Assembly: GCF_001263415.1 (NCBI RefSeq)
Contig: NZ_LGTE01000003.1
Location: 146,589-210,588, forward strand
Reading direction: 5' to 3'
DNA length: 64,000 bases
DNA from: Thermincola ferriacetica
GTDB taxonomy: Bacteria; Bacillota; Thermincolia; Thermincolales; Thermincolaceae
The number at the start of each line of letters is the position of its first letter. Position 1 is the first letter of the stretch. Shown here piece after piece: positions 8,844 through 17,588 of the stretch. A program made the position numbers and the translations under genes. Below the pieces are notes generated by a model. That model had not been told where the DNA came from. It ran no database searches and worked only from the letters and a program-made list of their open reading frames with translations.

Positions 8844-9311
8844 TTACTCGATCTCAAAAATGACTTCAATTTCAACCGGGGTATTAAAGGGCAGTACATT
8901 AGTACCGAGAGCCGAACGGGCATGCCGCCCGCTGTCGCCAAAGATTTCGGCAAAAAAGTCGGAAGCCCCGTTGATCACTTTGGGTTGCTCGAAAAAGTTC
9001 AGATCGCTGGCCACAAAACCCAAAAGTTTGACAACCCTTTTAACCCGGTCCAAACTGCCCAGTTCCTGCTTGACGATAGCCAGGGTATTAATGGCCGCAA
9101 TCCGTGCTGCCTCGTAACCCTGCTCCAGGGTCAGTTCCTTGCCTACCTTGCCTGTATATTTCATTTCACCGTCCACCACACAGGCCTGGCCGGAAACATA
9201 CAACAGGTTTCCGGTCCTTACAGCCGGGACGTAATTAGCCACCGGCACCGGCGCCGCAGGTAAAACAATGCCCAGTTCTTGCAAGCGCTGTTCTGCACTC
9301 ATTGACTTCAA
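8844..9311 (-). CDS. RidA/YjgF-family enamine/imine deaminase
   Basis: 155 residues, the longer YoaB/TdcF-like version of the family (usual core 125-130), with the YVSGQA motif near residue 55, a long central helix (EAARIAAINTLAIVK) and the conserved Arg in RSALGTN near residue 135. RidA proteins remove reactive enamine or imine intermediates. Its position with a creatininase-like hydrolase and aldolases suggests an amino-containing intermediate in this pathway. Confidence 0.85.
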   Translation of the reverse strand: MKSMSAEQRLQELGIVLPAAPVPVANYVPAVRTGNLLYVSGQACVVDGEMKYTGKVGKELTLEQGYEAARIAAINTLAIVKQELGSLDRVKRVVKLLGFVASDLNFFEQPKVINGASDFFAEIFGDSGRHARSALGTNVLPFNTPVEIEVIFEIE

Positions 9312-9339
9312 CTCCTTTTAACAAAATAAAGCATAAAAT

Positions 9340-10164
9340 CTATTTAACTGCCCCCATAGTGAGCCCGCGTACCAGGTACCGGCGCATAACTATAGCAAAG
9401 ATAATGGGAATCAGACTGCCTATAGTGGAAGCGGCAGCCAATTCACCCCAAAGGATCCGTTTGGACCCGAAGAAGGAAGTTAAGTGTACAGTAAATGGCT
9501 TGGCTATACTCTGCGTAAGTATGGAGGCAAAGAAAAATTCATTCCAGGTAAAAATAAACATCAATACGCCTGTGGCTATCAAACCACCTGCCGTCAAAGG
9601 CACTGTAACTTTCCAAAAGGCCTGAAGGCGCGAACAGCCGTCTATCATGGCTGCTTCTTCCACATCCGGGGGTATTTCTTCAAAAAAGCCCCGGGTCAGC
9701 CAGATACAAAAAGCCAAATTCATGAAGATATAAATCGCTATTAACCCAACGTAGGTATCGACAAGGCCAAACCGCACCATCAAGAGGTACAAAGGTACCG
9801 CAAAAGCCACCGGCGGCGCCATCCTGGTAGTCAGGACCATAAAAAACCAGTTGTCTTTGTTCTTGATCTTGAACCTGGCAAAGGCGTAACCGGCCAGGCT
9901 GCCGACAGGTAGCGTTATAAGTACTGTTATCAGACTGATAATTACGCTGTTCCAAAGATACTTGGGGAACATATCGTTAAACAAAACTACTTTATAGTTT
10001 TCTAAGCTTGGCACAAAGGTTCCCAATGGCTGGGTGGAAAAAACCTCCAAGGGCGGTTTGAAGGAGGTGGTCACCAGCCAGTATAGCGGGAACAGAGCGA
10101 TTACTGTGTAAAGCAATAATACGGCATATTTGACAATATTGGCTATTATCTTGTTATTTTTCAT
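9340..10164 (-). CDS. Sugar ABC transporter permease, MalG type
   Basis: 274 residues, six predicted membrane helices, and the EAA loop EEAAMIDGCSRLQAFWKVTVP around residues 185-205. It starts by overlapping the MalF-type gene by 4 bp, so the two are translationally coupled. It forms the membrane channel of the CUT1-type importer with the adjacent permease, binding protein and the distal ATPase. Confidence 0.88.
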   Translation of the reverse strand: MKNNKIIANIVKYAVLLLYTVIALFPLYWLVTTSFKPPLEVFSTQPLGTFVPSLENYKVVLFNDMFPKYLWNSVIISLITVLITLPVGSLAGYAFARFKIKNKDNWFFMVLTTRMAPPVAFAVPLYLLMVRFGLVDTYVGLIAIYIFMNLAFCIWLTRGFFEEIPPDVEEAAMIDGCSRLQAFWKVTVPLTAGGLIATGVLMFIFTWNEFFFASILTQSIAKPFTVHLTSFFGSKRILWGELAAASTIGSLIPIIFAIVMRRYLVRGLTMGAVK

Positions 10165-11054
10165 GCTTTCACCTGCTTACTTTTAAAAGCGCCAGTATAC
10201 TTCACAAGTATCATGGCCAAGAATGTAGTAAAGTACAGCGCAAAAATACCCAACGCCGAAGCATAGCCTATGTCAAACCACTGGAAACCAACGGTGGCCA
10301 GGTAAGTATTTAACGTTTCGGAAGCATTTCCGGGCCCCCCGGCGGTCATCAGTTGAATGGTCTCATAAACCTTCAAAGCATCCATGGCTCTGATAATTAA
10401 GACTACGACAATGAACCGGTTAAGCAGAGGAAGAGTCATATAACGGAACACCTGCCAGCCGCTGGCCCCGTCTATCAGTGCGGCTTCAAAAGGTTCCCTG
10501 GGTAGGGCTTCCAACCCCGACAACAACACCAGGATGACCAACGGCGTCCACTGCCATACATCCACAGCCACTGCTGACCATAAGGCCAGGGACGGGTTCC
10601 CCAGGAAGTCGATTTTGTCCAAACCTATCGCTTGCAAGAGCTTGTTAATGATACCCAGGTTATAGTTATACATAAATTTGAAATTTAAGGTTGATATGGT
10701 GGGGGCAATAACCATGGGAACCAGAAATACTATCCGAAAAAAGCCCTGAAACCATTTGGTCTTTTGCAGGATCAAGGCTATCATCAAACCCAGGACAAAG
10801 GAAATACTTACACTGACAGCAACAAATTCCACAGCCCTGGCTAAAGCCATCCAGAAACGAACATCTTTAACCAAATGCAAGTAGTTACCTAAGCCTATAA
10901 AGACTTTGCCTGCTGCTGGGTCAGTTAAGTTATAACGGGTTAAGCTGGTGTACAATGCCTCAATGGTCGGGTAAACACCCAAGGCTGCAAACACTATTAA
11001 GGCCGGCAATAGCATGATCCATTTGGTACGCCTGTCTTCCAAGTTTTTATTCAC
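10161..11054 (-). CDS. Sugar ABC transporter permease, MalF type
   Basis: 297 residues with six hydrophobic segments and the EAA loop FEAALIDGASGWQVFRYMTLP near residues 195-215. It is the partner of the MalG-type protein encoded immediately downstream. It lies 81 bp after the binding-protein gene, with a strong hairpin in that gap. Confidence 0.88.
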   Translation of the reverse strand: MNKNLEDRRTKWIMLLPALIVFAALGVYPTIEALYTSLTRYNLTDPAAGKVFIGLGNYLHLVKDVRFWMALARAVEFVAVSVSISFVLGLMIALILQKTKWFQGFFRIVFLVPMVIAPTISTLNFKFMYNYNLGIINKLLQAIGLDKIDFLGNPSLALWSAVAVDVWQWTPLVILVLLSGLEALPREPFEAALIDGASGWQVFRYMTLPLLNRFIVVVLIIRAMDALKVYETIQLMTAGGPGNASETLNTYLATVGFQWFDIGYASALGIFALYFTTFLAMILVKYTGAFKSKQVKA

Positions 11055-11088
11055 TCCTTTTATAGCCAGTAACCCTTGGTTTAAGACA

Positions 11089-11111
11089 GGGGCGGGTTTT
11101 TGCCCCGCCCC
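11089..11111 (-). terminator. Strong GC hairpin between binding protein and permease genes
   Basis: GGGGCGGG (11089-11096) pairs with CCCGCCCC (11104-11111), loop about seven bases, without a U-tract on the minus strand. Hairpins at this place in ABC operons commonly protect the binding-protein mRNA and lower permease expression. Confidence 0.6.
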
Positions 11112-11135
11112 TCCCTCTTATAACTTACTTTTAAC

Positions 11136-12473
11136 TTACTTTTTAGCTCCAGCCATTATTTTGTCAATGTCCTGTTGCGCTTTGGTCAGTGCGCTGTCTA
11201 CAGTCTGCTTGCCTGAAATGGCCAGGGAAATTTGTTTTTGGAAGGCTTCGGCAATCTTCTCAAACTCGGGTACATTCGGCCAGTAAGAAGTATCTACTGA
11301 ACCGATGATCTCGTCAATCTGGGAAGTAAAGAATTCCAAACCCTTGGCCTTTTCCTTGTATTCTTTGCTTTCATAAACCCTGGAATCAGGGAAATCAAAC
11401 CTGATGCCTTTGTTTACTTCTTTCAGGGAAACCTCAAGACTGTCGCGCCATTGCAGGAACAACCATGCCGCTTCTTTGTTCTTGGAATACTTACTGATAG
11501 CCAGGCCTTCGCCATACATCCACTGGGCATACTTATCGGCAGGTCCTTTTATTAAAGCGACACCAATTTTATCCGCTACTGAGGAAACTTCCTTATTGGC
11601 GTATACACTGGGGAAACCGCTCATTTCAAAGTTCATGGCGGCCTTGCCCTGGCGGAACATTTCAGACATAACGTCCCAGCCTATCGCAGCCTGATCCGGA
11701 GGACCATATTTTTGAGCCAGTTCAACAAAATCGGTCATGGCTTGTTTCATTTCCGGGGTATTTACAGTCACCTTGCCGTTTTCATCCAGCACCCGGGCGC
11801 CATAAGCCCACGCCCAGCCGGCAGATGTTCCGAAGGATGCCAGTGAAGACTCCCCGCGGCCAATGAACGGATATACATCCTTTTCTTTACCAGCCAGCGC
11901 CTTGGCTGCCTCTAAAACATCCTTAGTAGTTTTCGGCACCTGCAGGCCGTATTTCTTAAATAAATCAGTTCTGTATATCAGCACACCGCCGGAAGCAGAA
12001 ACGGGTACCGCATAGAGTTTATTATCACTCCCACGGTATGTATTCAGCAGGCCTTTTGGTATGTAGTCGAGGGAATTCCATTCCTTATCGGCTTTATTCT
12101 TGATGTAATCATCCAGCGGTTCCAGGGCTTGAGCCCTTAAGTACTCGGGCATGTACCAAAACTGGGTGGCCACAACGTCGTAAGCTCCGGTTCTGGAGGT
12201 AGCGTCAAGGATTAATTTGTTACGTACTGTCGGTTCATCATAGATTTCATATTCAACTTTGATACCGGTAGCTTTTTCAAAATCCCCTACAAACTGTTTA
12301 ATTGCTTCAGTTTCGTAACCGGTTTTTAATAACACTTTTAAAGTCGTGCCTTCATAGGCTTTGCGGGGGTCTGAACTCTGACTGGAAGTCTTGCCGGTCC
12401 CACCGCATCCTGCAACCAGCAGAGCGCCAATCAACATAATAACTAACAATAAACTCTTCTTGCGCATTGACAT
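11136..12473 (-). CDS. Sugar ABC transporter substrate-binding lipoprotein (CUT1 family)
   Basis: 445 residues with a lipoprotein signal (LLVAGC lipobox near residue 22) and a solute-binding family 1 fold (LKVLLKTGYETEAIKQF, GAYDVVATQFWYMPEY). It captures the substrate outside the membrane and is the first transporter gene of the block. The ligand is unknown; the linked KDG/KDPG enzymes argue for a sugar acid or its derivative rather than a neutral sugar. Confidence 0.87.
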   Translation of the reverse strand: MSMRKKSLLLVIMLIGALLVAGCGGTGKTSSQSSDPRKAYEGTTLKVLLKTGYETEAIKQFVGDFEKATGIKVEYEIYDEPTVRNKLILDATSRTGAYDVVATQFWYMPEYLRAQALEPLDDYIKNKADKEWNSLDYIPKGLLNTYRGSDNKLYAVPVSASGGVLIYRTDLFKKYGLQVPKTTKDVLEAAKALAGKEKDVYPFIGRGESSLASFGTSAGWAWAYGARVLDENGKVTVNTPEMKQAMTDFVELAQKYGPPDQAAIGWDVMSEMFRQGKAAMNFEMSGFPSVYANKEVSSVADKIGVALIKGPADKYAQWMYGEGLAISKYSKNKEAAWLFLQWRDSLEVSLKEVNKGIRFDFPDSRVYESKEYKEKAKGLEFFTSQIDEIIGSVDTSYWPNVPEFEKIAEAFQKQISLAISGKQTVDSALTKAQQDIDKIMAGAKK

Positions 12474-12574
12474 CCTCCTTTAACTTCTGGCTTACTCTCT
12501 CAAAACTTTGACGCAGGATTTAACACTTATGTAACTTCTGACCCACCACCCTCCTTCATCATCAAAGATAGACA

Positions 12575-12591
12575 AGAAACCCGTTTGGACT
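12575..12591. promoter_or_regulatory. Candidate IclR/KdgR-like operator upstream of the importer operon
   Basis: AGAAACCCGTTTGGACT, 100 bp ahead of the binding-protein gene, differs by one base from the 17-mer at 15649-15665 upstream of the MoaD-like gene. Its GAAAC-CC-GTTTG core is close to the palindromic KdgR-type operator. Confidence 0.4.
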
Positions 12592-12619
12592 GCCCACAAA
12601 AACTAAGCGGAAACCATGC

Positions 12620-12802
12620 TCATCCCTTGCGCGAAGCATTTCCTCCTGCAGACCGGTAATATTCGTTCAACGCTGCATCCAACAGGGAGCTGATAAACAA
12701 TACTTCCGGGTCTGTCAAGGCACCGGCACGTGCAACGGTCTCTTCAAGTTTTTCACGCAAATCCATAATTTTCTGTAAATTGACTTCAGCGGCTGTTTTC
12801 AT
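12620..12802 (-). CDS. Spo0E-like small protein (candidate aspartyl-phosphate phosphatase)
   Basis: 60 residues from ATG 12802, which has GGTGA nearby; an upstream GTG at 12811 is the alternative. The layout is that of Spo0E family members: IMDLREKLEE helix, a short turn with G-LTDPEV, and ISSLLDAALNEYY replacing the usual SQELDxLIxxY helix. Spo0E proteins dephosphorylate Spo0A-P and delay sporulation. Finding one inside a catabolic operon, between AOR and the importer, is unusual. The family assignment is by motif only. Confidence 0.6.
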   Translation of the reverse strand: MKTAAEVNLQKIMDLREKLEETVARAGALTDPEVLFISSLLDAALNEYYRSAGGNASRKG

Positions 12803-12833
12803 TACTTTCACCAGCTTTTTTTAAACCGTATTA

Positions 12834-14726
12834 CTAAATTAACCAGTCCAGTCCGAGTTCTTTTAACTTCCCTGGGGAAGGCGCGCCCGTTTCATGGTCC
12901 CAACCCATTATTTCATAGTAATTTTTTACGGCCTGCTGTATTTGCTCCGGTTCAACCCTGGACCCTTTGGATTCTCCGGTCGTCAGAGGCTCGGTTAACC
13001 GGCGGGGGATAACATCGTCCTGTACTCCAAACCCCTCACGGAGGTTAAAAATCCGGGTCATGACGATTCCGCGTTCTCCCGCTTTCATCAATTCATACAA
13101 ACTGGTATCCCACCCGGTGGCACACTTTACTAAATCGCATAAACCGGTCAGCGGCAGGACATGTCCGGGCGCCGGAACAAAAATACAAATATCCAGCATG
13201 TTATACAGTCCCCAGACAATTTGATTCAGAACAAATAACCTTACTTTGTCAATACCCAGGTCCATGGTGGGCACAGGTTCTATCACGCCCAAAGGTTCGA
13301 AGGACTTCAGGAAAGGACCCTTCTGTGAAAATTGGAAATCGTGTTCCATCTGGATATGATCTCCTCCGTTATGGGCTACGGCATAACCGATGGCGGCTCC
13401 GACCTTGCCTCCCCTGGGATCCTGCAAAGCCAACTCTTCGCCTTTACCATGGACAGCAAGTGCTTCAGCGCCGTTGCCGATTCTGGCAGCCATTCTTTTC
13501 GTGCCTTCCGCCATTATATCGCCAATTCCCCGGCGGTAGGTAATCATTTCTATACATCTTAAAATAGTTTCGGCACTACCGAATTCTACAGGCATGTCCC
13601 CCTGCAAATCTTTCGGTAATATTCCTTTTTGTGCACATTCCATGACAAAGGAAATGGTTACTCCGGTCGATATGGTATCCAAGCCATATTCGTCACACAT
13701 TTCCGCGGCTTTTATGACTACTTTCGGGTCAGTAATGCCGCAGTTACTGCCTAATGCCGCAATGGTTTCATACTCGGGACTGTGAACTTCCGACTTCGTG
13801 TCCAGCTCCCCGGAGTTCTCCACCCTGGCAATTTTTCGACAGGCAATGGGGCAAGCAAAACAACGGGTTTTTCCTATCATCAATCCCTGTTCTTTCATGT
13901 ACTCGCCTGTAAGCTTCTCGGCTCCTTCAATGGTGCCCCCCTGGAAATTGTAGGAGGGCAAAGACCCGATAGCGTTGTACATGGCGACCCCTCCCGATGT
14001 GCCGTATTCATAAAAAAGGCCGCATGTATCAGGTCTGTTAAAGTTTTGCGCCACCCAACGCGAAATCTCTTTAATCTTTTCTGGCTCTTTAGTCTCCGGC
14101 CGTTTACCGCCGCTAACGGCTACGGCTTTTAAGTTTTTCGAACCCATAACGGCACCCAGGCCGAGACGTCCGAATACGTTATGGCGTCCGGCAGTAATAC
14201 AAGCATAACGAACCAGGTTTTCACCGCCAGGACCGATGCAGGCAACTTTCACCCTGGGGTCGCCGGTGTCATCAAAAATCCTCTTTTCAGTCTCGCTGGT
14301 ATTCAATCCCCACAGGTTACCGGCATCCCTTATTTCAACTTGTCCATCCCGCAGGTAAAGGTAAACGGGCTTTTCAGACTTCCCGGTGATGACTACGGCA
14401 TCGAAACCGGCAAATTTCAGCTCAGGACCCCAGTTCCCGCCGGCCTCTGCTTCCCCAAACCCGCCCGTCAGCGGCGACTTGGCTACTACTGAAGCGCGGG
14501 CATTACCGGGAAAGGGAACACCAGTAACAACACTCACCGCAAAAACAAGGATATTTTCCGGCGCCAAGGCATCCGTGCCGGCGGGCAGGTCCTTAAGCAG
14601 GTAATAAGCGCCAATGCCCCTACCGCCTAAATACTTGCGGTACCAGCTTTCCGGCTTTTCTTCCATTCTGGTGCTACCGTCTGTAAGGTTTACACAAAGA
14701 ATTTTACCATTGTATCCATACGGCAT
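12834..14726 (-). CDS. Aldehyde:ferredoxin oxidoreductase (tungsten/molybdopterin AOR family)
   Basis: 630 residues from ATG 14726, chosen because GGAGG lies seven bases upstream and the protein then begins MPYGYNGKILCVNL, the family start. N-terminal cofactor-binding region includes YLGGRGIGAYYLL and GVPFPGNARASV, with the Fe-S ligand region around CFACPIACRK (about residue 290) and a late Cys near DMLDICIF. AOR enzymes oxidise aldehydes to acids with ferredoxin in the cytoplasm, or run in reverse. A MoaD-like carrier is encoded nearby. It is likely co-transcribed with the IclR gene, 24 bp upstream. Confidence 0.88.
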   Translation of the reverse strand: MPYGYNGKILCVNLTDGSTRMEEKPESWYRKYLGGRGIGAYYLLKDLPAGTDALAPENILVFAVSVVTGVPFPGNARASVVAKSPLTGGFGEAEAGGNWGPELKFAGFDAVVITGKSEKPVYLYLRDGQVEIRDAGNLWGLNTSETEKRIFDDTGDPRVKVACIGPGGENLVRYACITAGRHNVFGRLGLGAVMGSKNLKAVAVSGGKRPETKEPEKIKEISRWVAQNFNRPDTCGLFYEYGTSGGVAMYNAIGSLPSYNFQGGTIEGAEKLTGEYMKEQGLMIGKTRCFACPIACRKIARVENSGELDTKSEVHSPEYETIAALGSNCGITDPKVVIKAAEMCDEYGLDTISTGVTISFVMECAQKGILPKDLQGDMPVEFGSAETILRCIEMITYRRGIGDIMAEGTKRMAARIGNGAEALAVHGKGEELALQDPRGGKVGAAIGYAVAHNGGDHIQMEHDFQFSQKGPFLKSFEPLGVIEPVPTMDLGIDKVRLFVLNQIVWGLYNMLDICIFVPAPGHVLPLTGLCDLVKCATGWDTSLYELMKAGERGIVMTRIFNLREGFGVQDDVIPRRLTEPLTTGESKGSRVEPEQIQQAVKNYYEIMGWDHETGAPSPGKLKELGLDWLI

Positions 14727-14749
14727 ATGTAAAACCTCCAGTTGTTTAA

Positions 14750-15583
14750 TTATAAGCGGACCGGCGGCGGCCAATCTCCCACATACCCCATAGCGCGGGA
14801 AAAAGCTTCCGCAGTCTGGCTTAACAAACCGGCATACTTGGCCAGTTCCTCTTCCGGGGTATATGTTATCGTTGCCGATATGCTGATACTGGCTATGACC
14901 TTGTTGGTAAAATCAAAAACCGGAGCAGCCATACAGTAAATATCATCCTCATGCTCTCCGCGGTCCCAGGCTATACCATTAACACGTATTTCCCGTATCT
15001 CATTCATCATATGTTCCCTGTCTACAATCGTCCTGGCAGTAAAGGATTTCATTTTAATCTGCGCCAGTATCTGATCAATTTTTTCGTCAGGAAGATAAGC
15101 CAACAACGCCTTGCCTACACCGGTGCAATAAACATGGGCCCGTTTGCCGATTCTTGAGTACATGCGGATTGGTCTACTTGTGTCAATTTTATCCAGGTAT
15201 ACAATCTCTATACCGTCCAATACAGCCAGGTGAACCGTCTCGTTTGAAGTTTTATTTAACTGTTCCAAAAAAGGGCGCCCAATTTTTCTGACATCCATTC
15301 CTTCACTTAAGGCATGAGCCATCTCAAAGACTGCATATCCTAATTCGTATTTCCCATTTGAATTCAACCGGACAAAATTATGGTCACGCATTGTTGAAAG
15401 CAACCTTGAAGCCGAACTTTTATGTATTCCCAGTTTTTCGGCTGCCTCCTGTACCCGTAAGGGGCTGATAGCCAAAAGTTTTAAAAGGCATAAGGCTCTT
15501 GCTACAGTATCGATATACGTCACCCTTTCCAATTGTTGCTTTATTTGCAACAATATTGCTCTATTTGCAATTCTTAATTTCAT
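14750..15583 (-). CDS. IclR-family transcriptional regulator
   Basis: About 277 residues: N-terminal winged helix (VARALCLLKLLAISPLRVQEAAEKLGIHKSSASRLLSTM) and C-terminal effector domain (RIGKRAHVYCTGVGKALLAYLP, GIAWDRGEHEDDIYCMAAPV). IclR proteins sense small organic acids; here the neighbours point to control of the sugar-acid operon, perhaps KdgR-like. The ATG at 15583 lacks a good ribosome-binding site and may lie upstream of the transcript start, because a TTGACA/TAACAT promoter pair sits at 15610-15582. A TTG (15532) or GTG (15523) start is possible and keeps the whole HTH. Confidence 0.85.
   Translation of the reverse strand: MKLRIANRAILLQIKQQLERVTYIDTVARALCLLKLLAISPLRVQEAAEKLGIHKSSASRLLSTMRDHNFVRLNSNGKYELGYAVFEMAHALSEGMDVRKIGRPFLEQLNKTSNETVHLAVLDGIEIVYLDKIDTSRPIRMYSRIGKRAHVYCTGVGKALLAYLPDEKIDQILAQIKMKSFTARTIVDREHMMNEIREIRVNGIAWDRGEHEDDIYCMAAPVFDFTNKVIASISISATITYTPEEELAKYAGLLSQTAEAFSRAMGYVGDWPPPVRL
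15536..15570. promoter_or_regulatory. Two tandem TTGC-N7-GCAA palindromes (candidate autoregulatory operators)
   Basis: TTGCTTTATTTGCAA at 15536-15550 and TTGCTCTATTTGCAA at 15556-15570 are 15-bp imperfect palindromes spaced 20 bp start to start, so on nearly the same DNA face. They overlap the 5' end of the annotated IclR gene. Confidence 0.45.
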
Positions 15584-15648
15584 GTTAACAGGAAGTTAAC
15601 CTGGTGTCAATTACAAATCAATAAATGTAATAAATTATCGATTAAAAG

Positions 15649-15693
15649 AGAAACCCGGTTGGACTTCACTTGTCCGGATTAATCCACTATACT
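15649..15693 (+). promoter_or_regulatory. Promoter of the MoaD-like gene with adjacent operator motifs
   Basis: TTCACT (15665-15670), 17-bp spacer and TATACT (15688-15693). The spacer holds a perfect GGATTAATCC palindrome (15676-15685). The motif AGAAACCCGGTTGGACT (15649-15665) abuts the -35 box and is shared with 12575-12591. Confidence 0.5.
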
Positions 15694-15739
15694 TATAAAT
15701 GAAGTTGTGAAAAGTATTTAAATTAATTGAGGCAGGTGA

Positions 15740-16000
15740 ATGACCATAGGCAAAGTAACCGTATATTTCTGCCCTCCGTTAAACAGTATTACAAAAAAAG
15801 AAAAGCTTGACATTCCAGTAGAAGAGAACATCAAGCTTACCGATTTGGAAGAACACCTGATTAAACAGTTTCCCGCTTTGGCAAATCTCTCCATCAAACA
15901 TATTTACTATGTAATCGGGGATAAATCCGTATCAAACAGAGAATTCCTTATCAATGCCGGCGAAAAGGTTAAATTGCTTTTTCCCATGTACGGCGGATAA
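15740..16000 (+). CDS. MoaD/ThiS-family sulfur-carrier protein
   Basis: 86-residue ubiquitin-like protein ending in the Gly-Gly tail needed for thiocarboxylate formation (LLFPMYGG). The beta-grasp features include KVKLLFPM near the end and FLINAGEKV. MoaD-type carriers donate sulfur to the dithiolene of molybdopterin or tungstopterin. It is the only plus-strand gene here and is divergent from the IclR-AOR operon, so a link to the AOR cofactor is plausible. Residues 1-40 are longer and more charged than classical MoaD. Confidence 0.8.
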   Translation: MTIGKVTVYFCPPLNSITKKEKLDIPVEENIKLTDLEEHLIKQFPALANLSIKHIYYVIGDKSVSNREFLINAGEKVKLLFPMYGG

Positions 16001-16010
16001 GCCGCCGAAT

Positions 16011-16052
16011 AAAAAGGGGTTATCCCAATTAACTTTGGGATAACCCCTTTTT
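16011..16052. terminator. Bidirectional terminator
   Basis: A perfect 17-bp stem, AAAAAGGGGTTATCCCA (16011-16027) with TGGGATAACCCCTTTTT (16036-16052), loop of eight. It separates the convergent MoaD-like and metQ genes and has a U-run on both strands. Confidence 0.92.
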
Positions 16053-16060
16053 GGAAAATG

Positions 16061-16900
16061 TTAAAACACCGGTACTACAGCACCCTGGTATTTATCTTCA
16101 ATAAATTTCTTGACTTCCGGTGAAGTCAGGACCTGGTCGAGGATTTTAATGGCTTCTTTGTTTTCGTCACCCTTGCGGATGGCGATGATATTGGCATATG
16201 TCTGGGCAGCCTCGGAGTTTTTATCTTCGGAAAGCAGGGCATCCTTGCCTGCTGTCAATCCTGCCTCGACAGCATAATTTCCGTTGATGACAGCCAGGTC
16301 AACATCAGGCAGGGACCTGGGAATCTGCGCAGCTTCCAGTTCCTTAATTTCAATCTTTTTGGGGTTTTCTATAATGTCATTCTTGGTAGCCTTCAGGCCA
16401 GCGCCCGGTTTAATCTTTAACAGTCCTGCCTTTTCCAGCAGCAGTAAAGCACGGGCCTCGTTAGTAACGTCATTGGGCACCGCAATTTGCGCGCCCTCTT
16501 TCACTTGGTCCAGGGATTTAACTTTGCCCGGATAGATTCCCATGGGCTCAAAGTGAACCTTGGTGGTATAAGTCAGGTCCAGGTTATTTTCCTTACTGAA
16601 TTCCTCCAGGTAAGGAATGTGCTGGAAATAATTGGCATCCAGTTCCCCGCTGGCTAAGGCCTTGTTGGGCAGAACATAATCAGTAAATTCAACAATTTCC
16701 AGGTCTACGCCTTTCTCTTTAAGCAGCGGCTTGGCAAACTCGAGAATTTCTTTATGCGGTACCGGAGTAGCTCCTATCTTAAGCGTTAAAGCGCCCTTTT
16801 CGCCGGATTGCCCGGTTTCTTTAGCCCCACTGCAGCCAACGGCAATAACGGCCACTAACAAAACCGCTGCCAGCAACAATAAAATTTTTGCCCTTCTCAT
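16061..16900 (-). CDS. metQ: Methionine ABC transporter substrate-binding lipoprotein
   Basis: 279 residues, lipoprotein signal (VIAVGC lipobox near residue 23), and NlpA/MetQ family motifs: LKIGATPVPHKEIL, LDANYFQHIPYL, AQIAVPNDVTNEARALLLL, and DVDLAVINGNYA. Binds methionine outside the membrane. Last gene of a metN-metI-metQ operon with normal order and tight spacing. Confidence 0.93.
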   Translation of the reverse strand: MRRAKILLLLAAVLLVAVIAVGCSGAKETGQSGEKGALTLKIGATPVPHKEILEFAKPLLKEKGVDLEIVEFTDYVLPNKALASGELDANYFQHIPYLEEFSKENNLDLTYTTKVHFEPMGIYPGKVKSLDQVKEGAQIAVPNDVTNEARALLLLEKAGLLKIKPGAGLKATKNDIIENPKKIEIKELEAAQIPRSLPDVDLAVINGNYAVEAGLTAGKDALLSEDKNSEAAQTYANIIAIRKGDENKEAIKILDQVLTSPEVKKFIEDKYQGAVVPVF

Positions 16901-16910
16901 TTTTTCCCTC

Positions 16911-17588
16911 CTATTTCACTTTTTTGTTTAATTTACGGGAAGCATAGTTCCCCAAACTTTGAATCAATTGTACCATTACCAGCAGCAAGAAAACGGTATA
17001 TATCATAATATCGGTTTTATAGCGGTAGTATCCGTACCGGACGGCAATATCACCCAAACCGCCGCCACCGATAAACCCGGCCATGGCCGAATACCCAATC
17101 AGGGTGATAAAAGTTATGGTCGCGCCTAAAACCAACGAAGGTATTACTTCGGGAATAAGTACCTTGTAAATAATCTGCCACGGAGAAGCCCCCATGGCCA
17201 AAGCCGCTTCCACTATCCCACGGTCCACTTCCTTCAGGGAAGTTTCCACCATGCGGCCGACAAAGGGAATGGCGCCTATTACCAGGGGAACTATGGCCGC
17301 CGTTGTCCCTATGGTGGTGCCGGTAATCGCCCTGGTGATGGGAATGACGGCAACCATCAGAATAATAAAAGGTACTGACCTGGCGGCATTAACAACAGCG
17401 CTTAAAACCTGATTGACAGGCCTGTTTTCCAGAATATGCCCCTCTTCGGTAGTAACCAGGGCAATACCCAGGGGCAGCCCTACCAGGTAGGACAGAATCA
17501 GGGATACCGTTGTCATGTACAATGTTTCCAGAGTTCCGTTATATATAAGCTGCCAAGTTTCAGCCGGCATGGTCCAGGACCTCCACAT
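16911..17588 (-). CDS. metI: Methionine ABC transporter permease
   Basis: 225 residues, five membrane helices and the MetI EAA loop (EAALAMGASPWQIIYKVLIPE). Overlaps the end of metN by 29 bp, a sign of coupling. Forms the methionine channel with MetN and MetQ. Confidence 0.93.
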   Translation of the reverse strand: MWRSWTMPAETWQLIYNGTLETLYMTTVSLILSYLVGLPLGIALVTTEEGHILENRPVNQVLSAVVNAARSVPFIILMVAVIPITRAITGTTIGTTAAIVPLVIGAIPFVGRMVETSLKEVDRGIVEAALAMGASPWQIIYKVLIPEVIPSLVLGATITFITLIGYSAMAGFIGGGGLGDIAVRYGYYRYKTDIMIYTVFLLLVMVQLIQSLGNYASRKLNKKVK

